Shown here: piece after piece, positions 7,752-16,591 of the stretch
How the letters are laid out: the number at the start of each line of letters is the position of its first letter
Position numbering within the stretch: position 1 is the stretch's first letter
NCBI GenBank assembly: GCA_022616555.1
Contig: JAKEEG010000049.1
Span: 1-64,000, forward strand
Reading direction: 5' to 3'
DNA: 64,000 nt
DNA from: Ignavibacteriota bacterium
GTDB taxonomy: Bacteria; Bacteroidota; Ignavibacteria; UBA10030
Translations under genes and position numbers: made by a program
Notes under the pieces: generated by a model
Database searches by the model: none
What the model was told of the DNA's origin: nothing
The model's input: the letters and a program-made list of their open reading frames with translations, nothing else

Positions 7752-8684
7752 TCAAGCAGATGTTTCACGCCGCACCCGCTCCCACCAGCCGATGATTTTC
7801 CAGCCCGACCAGATGGTCAGCACAAAGAATATCGCTCCGCCTATTACGTCAACGACGTAGTGGTAGCGCAGGTACACTGTGCCGATGATTAGCAGCGCGG
7901 TGAGGATGGCGAGGAGCCAGCGCGTGGCAATCTTGTAATGGAACGCGCAGAACACAACAACAAGCGAAAGCTGCGTGTGCCCGCTGGGGAATACATCGCG
8001 CTGTACGAAGTCGACAGGGTTCGGCAAGTGCGAGGGAATAGACTCGCCCCAATTGACAAATGCGCGCAGCAACTCAGTGAGCAAAACACCGGGCAACTCT
8101 TGGTTCAGCATCTCAAATGAATGGAGCGTAAAACGGGGACCAACGGCTGGAAGCAGAAAATACCCGAGATAGGAAAGATAAAATCCGTAGACGATCATAA
8201 ACGCGGCGTTGTCATATCCTTGCCACGAGTGCTTGCGGATGACATCGATACCCAGAATAATAAAGAGCAGATAGTACGATGAATAGCCGAGCTGAAGGAT
8301 TTCCGTCAGAACAGGGCTTGTGAACTGTGCGAGCCACTCCGTGGGATTTACGCCGAATATCCATTTGTCTATTGAGATGAGCAGAGCGTCGTAATCGATA
8401 GGGTGAATCGGCCTCACCATAAAATAGAGCTCTTTGAAAGTGAGGAGCACCGCGGCGTACAGATACCAGCGGTGAATCTGCATCAACAATTTCGTCCGAT
8501 GTTGTTCGGCGCTGTGCGCGAGCAGTACTATTAATCCGATAAAAAGCGCGTTTGCCGGGACAAGCAGATACCACTCCGCCACATACGCGTGAAATATCAG
8601 ATTGAGCAGCGTCAGAAACGCGAGGAATGAAATTGTAACAATATCGGCAGAGTTAAGCGGTGCAAACAGCTTGCGGGAGGTCAT
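7752..8684 (-). CDS. PAP2-superfamily integral membrane phosphatase (Aur1/Ipt1-like)
   Basis: A polytopic membrane protein of about 310 residues with the PAP2 phosphatase signature: GPRFTL, then FPSGHTQLSL (catalytic His), then RYHYVVDVIGG (second catalytic His and Asp). Members act on lipid phosphates, or transfer phospho-alcohol head groups as in inositolphosphoryl transferases; the precise substrate cannot be inferred. About six TM helices are visible. Start ATG 8684 overlaps the mgtE stop as ATGA, so it is translationally coupled; an earlier in-frame Met five codons upstream is less likely. It belongs to the rsmA-acpS operon. Confidence 0.85.
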   Translation of the reverse strand: MTSRKLFAPLNSADIVTISFLAFLTLLNLIFHAYVAEWYLLVPANALFIGLIVLLAHSAEQHRTKLLMQIHRWYLYAAVLLTFKELYFMVRPIHPIDYDALLISIDKWIFGVNPTEWLAQFTSPVLTEILQLGYSSYYLLFIILGIDVIRKHSWQGYDNAAFMIVYGFYLSYLGYFLLPAVGPRFTLHSFEMLNQELPGVLLTELLRAFVNWGESIPSHLPNPVDFVQRDVFPSGHTQLSLVVVFCAFHYKIATRWLLAILTALLIIGTVYLRYHYVVDVIGGAIFFVLTIWSGWKIIGWWERVRRETSA

Positions 8685-10084
8685 ACAGGGGAGAGCCACC
8701 TCATCATAAGACTTGCGATTGTGAGAAAGACAGTGATGCCGATAACGTCCTGAAACGCGGTCTCGAACGGTCCGGCAGTGATGGCGGGGTCGAACCCGAG
8801 GCGCTTCGAGAGCAAGGGCGTGGCGCTGCCGATGAGTCCCGAAATATTAATAGAGATGAACATCGACGTGCCGACTACAAAACCGAACGCGGGTGTTCTG
8901 TGCCAAATCCCGCCGATGATACCGAGGATAACACCACAGGCGAATCCAAGGATAAGCGTAATTTGAAATTGGCGCTTGATTGGGTCGGTCCAACGGCTCA
9001 AATCCACATGCCCGGTTGCCAGCCCTCGCACGACAATAGCCGCTGCCTGCAAACCGGTGTTGCCGGAGAGCGCGGAAATAATCGGCATGAACGACGCGAG
9101 AAGGATTACTTTCGTAAGCGTCTCATCGAAGTTGTGAATAACGACACCGGCTAATAATTGGATCAAGAGCGTCATCATAATCCAGGGAAGCCTCAGCATG
9201 GCGATTTGCGACGGCGAGCGCCGCTCCATTTCTGTTGCTTCCGAACCGACCATGCGTGCGACGTCTTCTTCGTGCTCTTCGACTAACACGTCGACAACGT
9301 CGTCAACTGTGATGCGTCCCATGAGCTTGCCTGCGGTGTCGGTGACTGGCAGTGACACGACGTCGTACTTCTTGAAAATCTGCGCGACTTGTTCTTGGTC
9401 CACATCCGTTGTGACGCTCACGAAATCGGCGTTCATCAACTTATGAACACGCTTATTCGGAGCGTAGAGGAGCAGGTCTTGAAGCGCAACGCTGCCCACG
9501 AGGATTCCGTTATCGTCCACAACGTACACCGTGTAGATGTTCTTGTAGTCTTTCGCCATTTGGCGCACGGTGCGGATTGCCTGCTTAATAGTGGCGTTAC
9601 GGTGAACGACGGCGACTTCCTTCGCCATGATACCGCCGGCGGTGGCTTCGTCATATTGCAGCAGCTCTTCCACGCGGGAGGAGTCCTGCACGTCCAGCGT
9701 TTCCAGGACTTCCTCGGCGCGCTCGTTGGAAAGCTTGCCGAGAATATCTGCGGCGTCGTCCGAATCCATTCCCTGCACAAGCCTGGTCAATTGTTCTTTA
9801 GGAAGTGTCTTGACGATAAGCTCGCGGTGGCTTTCGTCGAGTTCTCGCAGCACTTCGCTTTGGCTATCAGCCGAGACGAGCTTGAACAGGTAATCCGCGT
9901 CATGGTTCTCGAGCTTATTGATAATGTGCGCGATGTCGGCGGGGTAGAGGTCTTGCAGGATGTTCAGGACGAGGAAGTCCGACCGCGAGCGCACGAGGTC
10001 TTCAAGGTCGCGCATCAGCTCGTCGTCGACTTCGAGGAGTTCCTTTGGCGGCGCCGTTTCAGTATAGAGTTTATTGTCTGGCAC
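8681..10084 (-). CDS. mgtE: MgtE-family magnesium transporter
   Basis: A 467-residue inner-membrane Mg2+ channel/transporter. The cytoplasmic N domain (about residues 30-135, HIINKLENHDADYLFKLV, DAADILGKLSNERAEEVLETL) is followed by paired CBS domains (about 140-262, with TVYVVDDNGILVGSVALQDLL and SLPVTDTAGKLMGRITVDDVVD), then five TM helices from about 285 with the conserved SGNTGLQAAAIVVRGLATG. Full family length, with all Mg-sensing domains in place. It overlaps the rsmA 3' end by 14 bp and the PAP2 start by 4 bp. Family members gate on intracellular Mg2+ through the CBS domains. Confidence 0.95.
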   Translation of the reverse strand: MPDNKLYTETAPPKELLEVDDELMRDLEDLVRSRSDFLVLNILQDLYPADIAHIINKLENHDADYLFKLVSADSQSEVLRELDESHRELIVKTLPKEQLTRLVQGMDSDDAADILGKLSNERAEEVLETLDVQDSSRVEELLQYDEATAGGIMAKEVAVVHRNATIKQAIRTVRQMAKDYKNIYTVYVVDDNGILVGSVALQDLLLYAPNKRVHKLMNADFVSVTTDVDQEQVAQIFKKYDVVSLPVTDTAGKLMGRITVDDVVDVLVEEHEEDVARMVGSEATEMERRSPSQIAMLRLPWIMMTLLIQLLAGVVIHNFDETLTKVILLASFMPIISALSGNTGLQAAAIVVRGLATGHVDLSRWTDPIKRQFQITLILGFACGVILGIIGGIWHRTPAFGFVVGTSMFISINISGLIGSATPLLSKRLGFDPAITAGPFETAFQDVIGITVFLTIASLMMRWLSPV

Positions 10085-10889
10085 GTAAAGGCAGTTTTAA
10101 ATTTCGTATCGACTGTTCAAATGGCTCAAGCAAACTCGTCAGACGAAGAAAATCTTCCACGGTCAACTCTTCAGGGCGTTTTTGGAGATCAAACTCAACA
10201 GTGTCCAATTGTTGCTCGCTGAAACCCATGTAGCGCAAGCCGTTCCGTAGAGTTTTACGCCGTTTGCCGAATGTCGAGCGCACGATACTTGTAAAAAGCA
10301 GGATGTTGCACCGGGGAAGCTCCTGTTTGAACGCCAAATGCACGATTGCGGAATCGACGTTCGGTTTCGGGTAAAACGAATTGCGTGAGACGTTGAACAA
10401 TATCTCCGGTTGTGTGTGGAGTTGCGTTGCCACAGAGAGGATGCCGTAGTCTTTTGTTTTCGGTTTGGCGACAAGCCTCTGGGCGACCTCGCGCTGCATC
10501 ATCAGCGTTGCATCCTGTACAACGGTTCGGAATTCAAACAGCCGGAAGAGTATTTCGCTTGTGATATAGTAGGGGATATTTCCCACCACACGCAGATGTT
10601 GTTTGTGTAAACGTGCCAGCTCAGCCAGGTCAATACGGAGGACATCGTCCTGCAATAATGCTAGCGCACTGCCGAACGTGTCATGCAACAGCTCAGCCGC
10701 CCGCTTATCTAGCTCGATGCCGATGACTGTTCTCGTCTCTGATAATAAATGCTTTGTCAGAGCGCCGCTGCCGGGCCCGATTTCTACCACCATGTCGTCA
10801 GGCGAGAGGCGGAGCGATGCGACAATCTTGCGCGCCACGTTTTCATCCCGCAAGAAGTTCTGGCCGAGCGATTTTTTGGCGACAATCAT
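10071..10889 (-). CDS. rsmA: 16S rRNA dimethyladenosine transferase
   Basis: KsgA/RsmA dimethylates the two adjacent adenines near the 3' end of 16S rRNA during 30S maturation. The 272-residue protein starts with AKKSLGQNFLRDENVARKIV (typical N-terminus) and has SAM motif VVEIGPGSGALTKHLL, acidic motif IGIELDKRA, and the catalytic NIPYYITSEILFRL (consensus NLPY). It is the promoter-proximal gene of the minus-strand operon, with a strong promoter at 10920-10948, and overlaps mgtE by 14 bp. Confidence 0.96.
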   Translation of the reverse strand: MIVAKKSLGQNFLRDENVARKIVASLRLSPDDMVVEIGPGSGALTKHLLSETRTVIGIELDKRAAELLHDTFGSALALLQDDVLRIDLAELARLHKQHLRVVGNIPYYITSEILFRLFEFRTVVQDATLMMQREVAQRLVAKPKTKDYGILSVATQLHTQPEILFNVSRNSFYPKPNVDSAIVHLAFKQELPRCNILLFTSIVRSTFGKRRKTLRNGLRYMGFSEQQLDTVEFDLQKRPEELTVEDFLRLTSLLEPFEQSIRNLKLPLRARQ

Positions 10890-10919
10890 GCAGGATGTAT
10901 GAGAAATTTTTCCCGCAGA

Positions 10920-10948
10920 AATATAACCAACCCCGTGAGGAATGTCAA
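10920..10948 (-). promoter_or_regulatory. Strong sigma70-like promoter for the rsmA-acpS operon
   Basis: Read on the minus strand: perfect TTGACA (10948-10943), 17-base spacer, TATATT (10925-10920). The predicted start site is about 25 bases ahead of the rsmA ATG. This is the best promoter match in the window. Confidence 0.7.
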
Positions 10949-11013
10949 TGAAACAAACGAAAAAATCTCTTGTTTCATGCTCTCTCAGTTATAGTTGCTG
11001 TTCGACGAGTGTC

Positions 11014-11042
11014 TTGCATTTCGGACGAAAATGGTGTACTAT
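11014..11042 (+). promoter_or_regulatory. Promoter candidate for the first glycan locus
   Basis: TTGCAT at 11014-11019, 17-base spacer, TACTAT at 11037-11042, about 40 bases before the GT2 start. The same TACTAT -10 with a 17-base spacer recurs at 12999-13027. Confidence 0.45.
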
Positions 11043-11082
11043 CACTAAGCAAGCTGTGAACATCGTCGGTTACCCATAGTCC

Positions 11083-12054
11083 ATGGCAAAAAAATCCTCG
11101 TTCAAGACAACCCGTTCCGCCTCTCAGCTCTATCTCAGTATTGTCGTTCCGCTCTATGACGAAGAGGCATCCCTGCGCGAGCTGCACGAAAAGATCTCTG
11201 TGGTTATGACGCGTTTGAAGAAATCGTACGAGGTCATTTTCGTTGACGATGGCAGCGATGACGGCTCGTATAAGATCTTGATGGAACTTCACCGGCAGGA
11301 CCCGCACGTGAAAGTTGTACGTTTCCGACGCCGGTTTGGAAAATCAGCCGCGCTCTCGGTGGGATTCCACGAGGCAAAGGGGGAGTTTGTCGTTACAATG
11401 GATGCGGATTTGCAGGACGACCCGGAGGAAATCCCTGGTCTACTTGATGCCTTGAACGAGAACCGCGATTTGATTTCCGGCTGGAAGAAACAGCGCCATG
11501 ATCCCATCACCAAAACGATTCCCTCGCGCTTTTTTAATTTTGTGACAGGCTTAATGACTGGCATACCAATCCATGATTTTAACTGTGGCTTAAAGGCATA
11601 TCGCGGTGAAGTCGTGAAAGAGTTAAATATCTACGGCGAGCTGCACAGATATATTCCCGTGCTTGCGCACTACGCGGGATACCGCGTGGGGGAAAAAGCC
11701 GTGCTGCATCACGAGCGCAAGTATGGGCATACGAAATTCGGTCTCAGCAGGTTTTTCCGCGGATTTCTCGATTTGCTGACAGTGCTCTACACCACGCGCT
11801 ACATCCGCCGCCCGCTGCATCTCTTCGGCGTGTGGGGAATCGTTTCGTTTATTGCGGGTACCGCCATCGATCTCTATCTTTCAATTGAATGGGCGATGGG
11901 ATTAACTTCGTTGAGCAATAGACCGCTGTTTCTTGTCGGGTTCTTGCTGATTATTATCGGCATTCAGTTCGTTTCCATCGGATTATTGGGCGAGATGATC
12001 ACACGCCAACAACGCCCGGATGAGGGGTATTCCATACGCGAGATATTGGAGTAG
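11083..12054 (+). CDS. GT2 glycosyltransferase, GtrB/DPM1-like
   Basis: A membrane-anchored family 2 glycosyltransferase of 323 residues, likely transferring a sugar from a nucleotide donor to a polyprenyl phosphate. The catalytic domain has IVVPLYDEEASL, VIFVDDGSDDGS, the DXD-like MDADLQDDPEEIP, and the dolichol-P-mannose-synthase-type FNCGLKAYRGEV. Two TM helices at about 248-272 and 284-308 follow, as in GtrB/ArnC-like proteins. It opens the plus-strand glycan locus, diverges from rsmA, and precedes the methyltransferase gene by 25 bp. Donor and acceptor are unknown. Confidence 0.88.
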   Translation: MAKKSSFKTTRSASQLYLSIVVPLYDEEASLRELHEKISVVMTRLKKSYEVIFVDDGSDDGSYKILMELHRQDPHVKVVRFRRRFGKSAALSVGFHEAKGEFVVTMDADLQDDPEEIPGLLDALNENRDLISGWKKQRHDPITKTIPSRFFNFVTGLMTGIPIHDFNCGLKAYRGEVVKELNIYGELHRYIPVLAHYAGYRVGEKAVLHHERKYGHTKFGLSRFFRGFLDLLTVLYTTRYIRRPLHLFGVWGIVSFIAGTAIDLYLSIEWAMGLTSLSNRPLFLVGFLLIIIGIQFVSIGLLGEMITRQQRPDEGYSIREILE

Positions 12055-12079
12055 AAAGATTAGTCTTCCTCACGGCTGA

Positions 12080-12988
12080 ATGAGTTCGGAGACAAACATA
12101 GCTGGTTCCTGTCCGCTTTGTAACAACACAGAGTATCGGTGTTTTCCCATTCACTATTACCTTGGTGAGAAAAGGTTCAACGTTCGGAAATGCCGCACGT
12201 GCAAATTTATTTTTGTCTTCCCGCGTCCCACCGACGAAGAAATTGGCGCAATGTACGCCGACGAATATTTCCTGCACGATGGGGCGGATTGCGGTGCGCA
12301 CTCGATGACGGATTATGAAACGGCGGCACAGCAAGGGTCGGTCAAATTTTCGGAGATTCTTGGGTATATCAAACAGTTCAAATCGAGTGGAGATTTTTTT
12401 GAAGTTGGAGCAGGCATGGGATATTTTTTGGACTATGTCCGTTCGGAAGGCTACACGGTAAACGGCATTGAATATTCTCCCCTTGGTGTAAGCAAGGCGC
12501 GTGAAAAGTTCGGTCTCAACCTGAGCCGAAGTTCGTTCGAACAATTCCCGGAATCACCGAAATCCCACGACATTGTTTTCTTCGGTGATGTGCTTGAGCA
12601 TTTGGTACAGCCGCTGGAGATGCTCAGGAAAGCACACTGTATGCTTCGTCATGGGGGTATCACCGTTGCCGAAGTGCCTTCCATGTTTAATTCCATCGTT
12701 GGCCGGGGAGCGGAAATAATTTTTGGAGCGCTTGGCAAGTCTAAGCGAATGCCCATGCCTCCGTACCACGTAAACGAATTCACGCCTGCTACGCTACAGC
12801 GAATTTTTCTCTCCGCTGGATATCGCGAAGCTACGGTATTTCAACGTATCAAACACCCATCAACCATCGCATTGCGTGGAAATGCATTTGAAAAAGCTAC
12901 GAAACTCGCGTTGCAGTACCCCAATTACATCGTTACGAAAGCGTTCGGTATTCTTGGCGACCGACTGGTTGGCATCGGTGTAAAATAA
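12080..12988 (+). CDS. Class I SAM methyltransferase with N-terminal zinc-ribbon-like cysteines
   Basis: A 302-residue methyltransferase. The N-terminus has paired cysteines (CPLC at about residue 11 and CRTC at about 38) forming a probable zinc knuckle. The SAM fold follows with FFEVGAGMGYFLDYVRSEG, VNGIEYS, and DIVFFGDVLEHLVQPLEML. This layout is common in glycan clusters, where members methylate a sugar or act as C-methyltransferases on nucleotide sugars. The 27001-27996 gene encodes a protein of the same layout. The target is unknown. It is probably co-transcribed with the upstream GT2. Confidence 0.85.
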   Translation: MSSETNIAGSCPLCNNTEYRCFPIHYYLGEKRFNVRKCRTCKFIFVFPRPTDEEIGAMYADEYFLHDGADCGAHSMTDYETAAQQGSVKFSEILGYIKQFKSSGDFFEVGAGMGYFLDYVRSEGYTVNGIEYSPLGVSKAREKFGLNLSRSSFEQFPESPKSHDIVFFGDVLEHLVQPLEMLRKAHCMLRHGGITVAEVPSMFNSIVGRGAEIIFGALGKSKRMPMPPYHVNEFTPATLQRIFLSAGYREATVFQRIKHPSTIALRGNAFEKATKLALQYPNYIVTKAFGILGDRLVGIGVK

Positions 12989-12998
12989 ACAGGGTTGA

Positions 12999-13027
12999 TT
13001 GTTTTTGAGAGAAAAACGGGCTACTAT
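12999..13027 (+). promoter_or_regulatory. Internal promoter candidate ahead of the GT9 gene
   Basis: TTGTTT at 12999-13004, 17-base spacer, TACTAT at 13022-13027. The -10 is only 8 bases from the ATG at 13036, so any transcript would have almost no leader. That weakens the call. Confidence 0.35.
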
Positions 13028-13035
13028 AAAATTTT

Positions 13036-14112
13036 ATGAACGAGAAGCTCCTACTTCATCCCGACTGCCGCCATTTTCGCGGTGACATCCCGTGCAAACC
13101 GCACAAACAGCACGGCGTGCATTGCGACGGGTGTTCGTACTACGACCCGACGGATTCGCATATTCTGATCATCAAGCTTGGGGCGCTTGGCGATGTTATC
13201 CGCACCACACCGCTACTGCATCGTTTGAAGCAGGATCACCCTCGAGCGATGATCTGGTGGCTTACGCTTTCACCGGAAATTCTTCCCCCTCAGGTGGATG
13301 TTAAGTTGAATCTTTCGCCGGAGTCCTTAACGACCTTGCGCTCGGTGCGATTCAAACTGCTCTACAATTTTGACAAGGAAAAAGAAGCCTGCGCGCTAAC
13401 CGATCAGCTTTCTTCAGACATTAAAAAGGGCTTCACTCTCAAAAATGGTAAATGCGCGCCCATTGATAAGGATGCAGAGCACAAATTCGCGACCGGCATC
13501 TTCGACGACCTCAACAAGGCAAATACAAAGAGCTATCCGCAGGAGCTGTTTGAGCTATGCGGTATGGAGTTCCAGGGCGAGAAGTACATTCTCCCCGTCA
13601 ATGAATGGAACGACAAACGGTGGAAACTGAATCCAAAGAAAAAAATTATCGGCTTGAACACCGGTTGCGGTGGACGCTGGACATCCCGGCTCTGGCCGGA
13701 TGCATCTTGGGTTATGGCTGCGAAGCATCTTAAGAAGACGGGTTATGAAGTGGTGCTCTTAGGAGGAGAACAGGAGCATAAAAAAAATCTCGCACTTGCC
13801 AAAAAAAGCGGGGCGCGATACTTCGGTCACTACCCATTGCAGCAGTTTATCAATTTGGTGAATCGCTGCGACCTCGTCGTCACGGCGGTCACAATGGCGA
13901 TGCACATCACGATTGGACTCGGGAAAAAGATCGTACTGTTTAACAACATTTTTAACAAGCATGAGTTCGAGCTGTACGGGTTGGGTGAAATTCTTGAGCC
14001 CGACTTCGAGTGCACGTGCTTTTACTCGCCCACCTGTCCAAATAACTGCATGCAGTATCTGAAGCCGGAACGGGTTGTGTCATCCGTTCAGCGGCTGCTT
14101 CCCCGAAAATGA
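13036..14112 (+). CDS. GT9 heptosyltransferase-like glycosyltransferase with two Cys clusters
   Basis: A 358-residue family 9 glycosyltransferase (ADP-heptose:LPS heptosyltransferase-like), expected at the cytoplasmic face of the inner membrane. The core begins ILIIKLGALGDVIRTTPLLHRLK, with IIGLNTGCGGRWTSRLWP (donor-binding loop) and a C-terminal CDLVVTAVTMAMHITIGLGKKIV. Unusually, a ~38-residue N-terminal extension contains Cys 11, 20, 30 and 33, and the C-terminus has another cluster (ECTCFYSPTCPNNCMQY). This suggests a bound metal or disulfides. Its stop overlaps the next GT4 start as ATGA. Confidence 0.85.
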   Translation: MNEKLLLHPDCRHFRGDIPCKPHKQHGVHCDGCSYYDPTDSHILIIKLGALGDVIRTTPLLHRLKQDHPRAMIWWLTLSPEILPPQVDVKLNLSPESLTTLRSVRFKLLYNFDKEKEACALTDQLSSDIKKGFTLKNGKCAPIDKDAEHKFATGIFDDLNKANTKSYPQELFELCGMEFQGEKYILPVNEWNDKRWKLNPKKKIIGLNTGCGGRWTSRLWPDASWVMAAKHLKKTGYEVVLLGGEQEHKKNLALAKKSGARYFGHYPLQQFINLVNRCDLVVTAVTMAMHITIGLGKKIVLFNNIFNKHEFELYGLGEILEPDFECTCFYSPTCPNNCMQYLKPERVVSSVQRLLPRK

Positions 14113-15233
14113 AGATTCTCATTCTCGGCACTGCGTATCCATTGCGCGGCGGCATCGCCCATTATAACGCGTTGCTCGCGAAACATCTTGGCGCACGGCA
14201 CAACGTTGAGGTGATTACGTTCAAACGGCAGTATCCGACTCTCTTGTTCCCAGGCAAGAGCCAGCAGGAAACAGGCGACCCCGGTGTTGCAATCGCGAGC
14301 GAGCAGTTGATCGATTCCATCAATCCCTTCAATTGGATTCGCGTTGGATTACAATTAAGTAAACGCAGACCGGATCTTGTTGTCTTTAAGTACTGGCTTC
14401 CGTTTTTCGGTCCGTGCATGGGAACAATCTGCAGGCTCATCAAGCGCGGTACTTCTGCAAAAGTCATAGCAATCTGCGACAATGTTATCCCGCACGAACA
14501 TCGCCCGGGCGATGGACTCTTTACGCGATATGCATTCGGAACTGTCGACGCATTCATTGTGCAATCGAGCACCGTTGAGCGGGATCTCCTCTCGGTTATT
14601 CACCAACCTCGCTATCAAAAAGTGGCGCATCCGGTGTACGAGATTTTCGGAACTGCTGTTTCGAAAGAGGAGGCGCGTCGAAGGCTTGGCATTACAGCCC
14701 AGCGCGTTGTGCTATTCTTCGGCTACATCCGCAAGTACAAGGGATTGCACGTGTTCATCGATGCGATGAAACTGGTGAACCGCTCTGTTCCTGTTAAAGC
14801 GCTGGCTGTTGGGGAGTTTTATGAAGATGATAAACCGTATCGCGAGCATATTCAACAGGCAGGAGTTGAGCAGTCGCTCCAGCTTGTGGCGGAGTACATT
14901 CCGAACGAACGAGTTGCCGAGTACTTTTGTGCGGCGGATGTTGTCGTGCTGCCGTATCTTTCGGCAACACAGAGCGGAATTGCGCAGATCGCGTATCAGT
15001 TCGACAAGCCGGTTATTGCTACCGACGTCGGCGGACTTGCCGAGGTGGTGATACACGGAGTCTCGGGATTTATCGTTCCGCCCAATGATCCGCAACAGCT
15101 TGCCGATGCGATTGTAAAGTTTTACCAGGAGAATTTGGAACGCAGCCTCTCGGTAGGCGCAAAGCAAGAAAAACGAAAGTACTCGTGGGACGTAATGGTA
15201 GAAGCGATTGAAGCCTTGGCGACAGATTCGTAA
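14109..15233 (+). CDS. GT4 glycosyltransferase
   Basis: A 374-residue retaining glycosyltransferase with GT-B fold. The N-terminal domain opens KILILGTAYPLRGGIAHYNALLAKHL (glycine-rich acceptor loop); the C-terminal donor domain has VVLFFGYIRKYKGLHVFIDAMKLV, then DVVVLPYLSATQSGIAQIAYQFDKPVIATDVGGLAE, the GT4 E-x7-E region being replaced here by S..GIAQIA. The start overlaps the GT9 stop by 4 bp, so it is translationally coupled. Sugar and acceptor cannot be inferred. Confidence 0.88.
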   Translation: MKILILGTAYPLRGGIAHYNALLAKHLGARHNVEVITFKRQYPTLLFPGKSQQETGDPGVAIASEQLIDSINPFNWIRVGLQLSKRRPDLVVFKYWLPFFGPCMGTICRLIKRGTSAKVIAICDNVIPHEHRPGDGLFTRYAFGTVDAFIVQSSTVERDLLSVIHQPRYQKVAHPVYEIFGTAVSKEEARRRLGITAQRVVLFFGYIRKYKGLHVFIDAMKLVNRSVPVKALAVGEFYEDDKPYREHIQQAGVEQSLQLVAEYIPNERVAEYFCAADVVVLPYLSATQSGIAQIAYQFDKPVIATDVGGLAEVVIHGVSGFIVPPNDPQQLADAIVKFYQENLERSLSVGAKQEKRKYSWDVMVEAIEALATDS

Positions 15234-15256
15234 CTTGAAGTGTCATTCGTGTCAAT

Positions 15257-16588
15257 ATGAAGAAAGTTCTTATCGTTGCGTATTATTTCCCGCCGTCGGG
15301 TGGGCCTGGCGTTCAGCGCGTGCTGAAATTTGTGAAGTACCTGACCGAGTTCGGCTGGCAGCCTGTTGTGCTTACCGTGGAGAATGGGGATTACCCAGCC
15401 CGAGATGAGTCCTTACTGGCGGAAATTCCCAAGCGCACAACTGTTTATCGAACAAAAATTTTCGAACCGTACGCTCTCTACCGCAAGTTCACCGGCAAAC
15501 CGGCACATGCGCCGGTCGATGTGGAGACCATCCCAAGCCGTGATAGAAGAAAATCGTTGTCGGAAAGTTTTGCGGAGTTTATTCGCTCGACTTTTTTTAT
15601 TCCTGATGCGCGCATTGGCTGGTATCCGTATGCAGTGGCAAAAGGGCTGGAGATTATTGAGAACGAACGAATCGATGCGATTTACTCTTCCTCCCCGCCG
15701 TACACAACGGCTGTGATCGCCCAGAAACTCCAGCGCTCAACCGGGAAACCGTGGCTTGCAGGTTTTCGCGACCCGTGGACGGGATTTCTCTCGACGCCAA
15801 ACCGATGGCTCTTTCCACGCGCGATCGATAGGGCGATGGAGCACTCGGTGTTCAAAGATGCCGGTATGGTTGAAGGAGCCTGGCGGGGAATTCTCAAAGA
15901 CATCATGGATAAATATCCCGACATCCCCTGTGAAAAATTATATTACCTCCCGAATGGATTTGATGCGGCGGATTATCCGAGCGACGAACAGCCGGTCAAA
16001 GATAAATTTACGGTTACGTATACCGGTTCAATGTACGGTTTACGCAATCCGAAAACATTCTTGCAAGCCGTCGAAGAATTGGTGGGCGAGAGTAAAATTG
16101 CGCAAGAAAAAATTCGATTGAAATTCATTGGTCGATTTGGCTCGGAAGTGCAGGAGATGTTTCGCGCGTCGTCAATCCGCGAATCGATCGAAGTTGTGCC
16201 GTATCTCCCGCATGGAGAAAGCATTCGCGAACTTCTTCGCGCACATACATTGTTGCTTGTTGTCGATGAAACAAAAGACAGCCGAGAGATAGTGCCGGGC
16301 AAAGTGTTCGAATACATCGGTGCACGGCGCCCCATTCTGGCGCTCGCTTCCGACGGCGCGGCGGCGGAGTTGCTGCGCGAGACCCGCAGCGGATACGTAG
16401 CCCCGAATACAGATATTCTTGCCATCAAAAACGCATTTCTTGAATGTTACGAGAAATTTGGCTATCGTCAAGAAACATTCGAGCCGAACGGAGAAGCTAT
16501 CAGGAAATACGAACGGAGAGAAATTGCCAGCCAGCTTGCGGTTTTGCTCGACACACTGTACGCTCAACACACGACCCCTCGCCGCTAA
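15257..16588 (+). CDS. GT4-like glycosyltransferase
   Basis: A 443-residue GT-B glycosyltransferase. The N-terminal VLIVAYYFPPSGGPGVQRVLKFVKYL is the typical GT4 opening; the C-terminal half has FTVTYTGSMYGLRNPKTFLQAVEEL, VPYLPHGESIRELLRAHTLLLVVDE and VPGKVFEYIGARRPILALASDGAAAELL. It follows the previous GT4 by 23 bp and precedes the YfhO-like gene by 3 bp. It probably acts in the same glycan assembly line at the inner-membrane cytoplasmic face. Confidence 0.87.
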   Translation: MKKVLIVAYYFPPSGGPGVQRVLKFVKYLTEFGWQPVVLTVENGDYPARDESLLAEIPKRTTVYRTKIFEPYALYRKFTGKPAHAPVDVETIPSRDRRKSLSESFAEFIRSTFFIPDARIGWYPYAVAKGLEIIENERIDAIYSSSPPYTTAVIAQKLQRSTGKPWLAGFRDPWTGFLSTPNRWLFPRAIDRAMEHSVFKDAGMVEGAWRGILKDIMDKYPDIPCEKLYYLPNGFDAADYPSDEQPVKDKFTVTYTGSMYGLRNPKTFLQAVEELVGESKIAQEKIRLKFIGRFGSEVQEMFRASSIRESIEVVPYLPHGESIRELLRAHTLLLVVDETKDSREIVPGKVFEYIGARRPILALASDGAAAELLRETRSGYVAPNTDILAIKNAFLECYEKFGYRQETFEPNGEAIRKYERREIASQLAVLLDTLYAQHTTPRR

Positions 16589-16591
16589 CCC

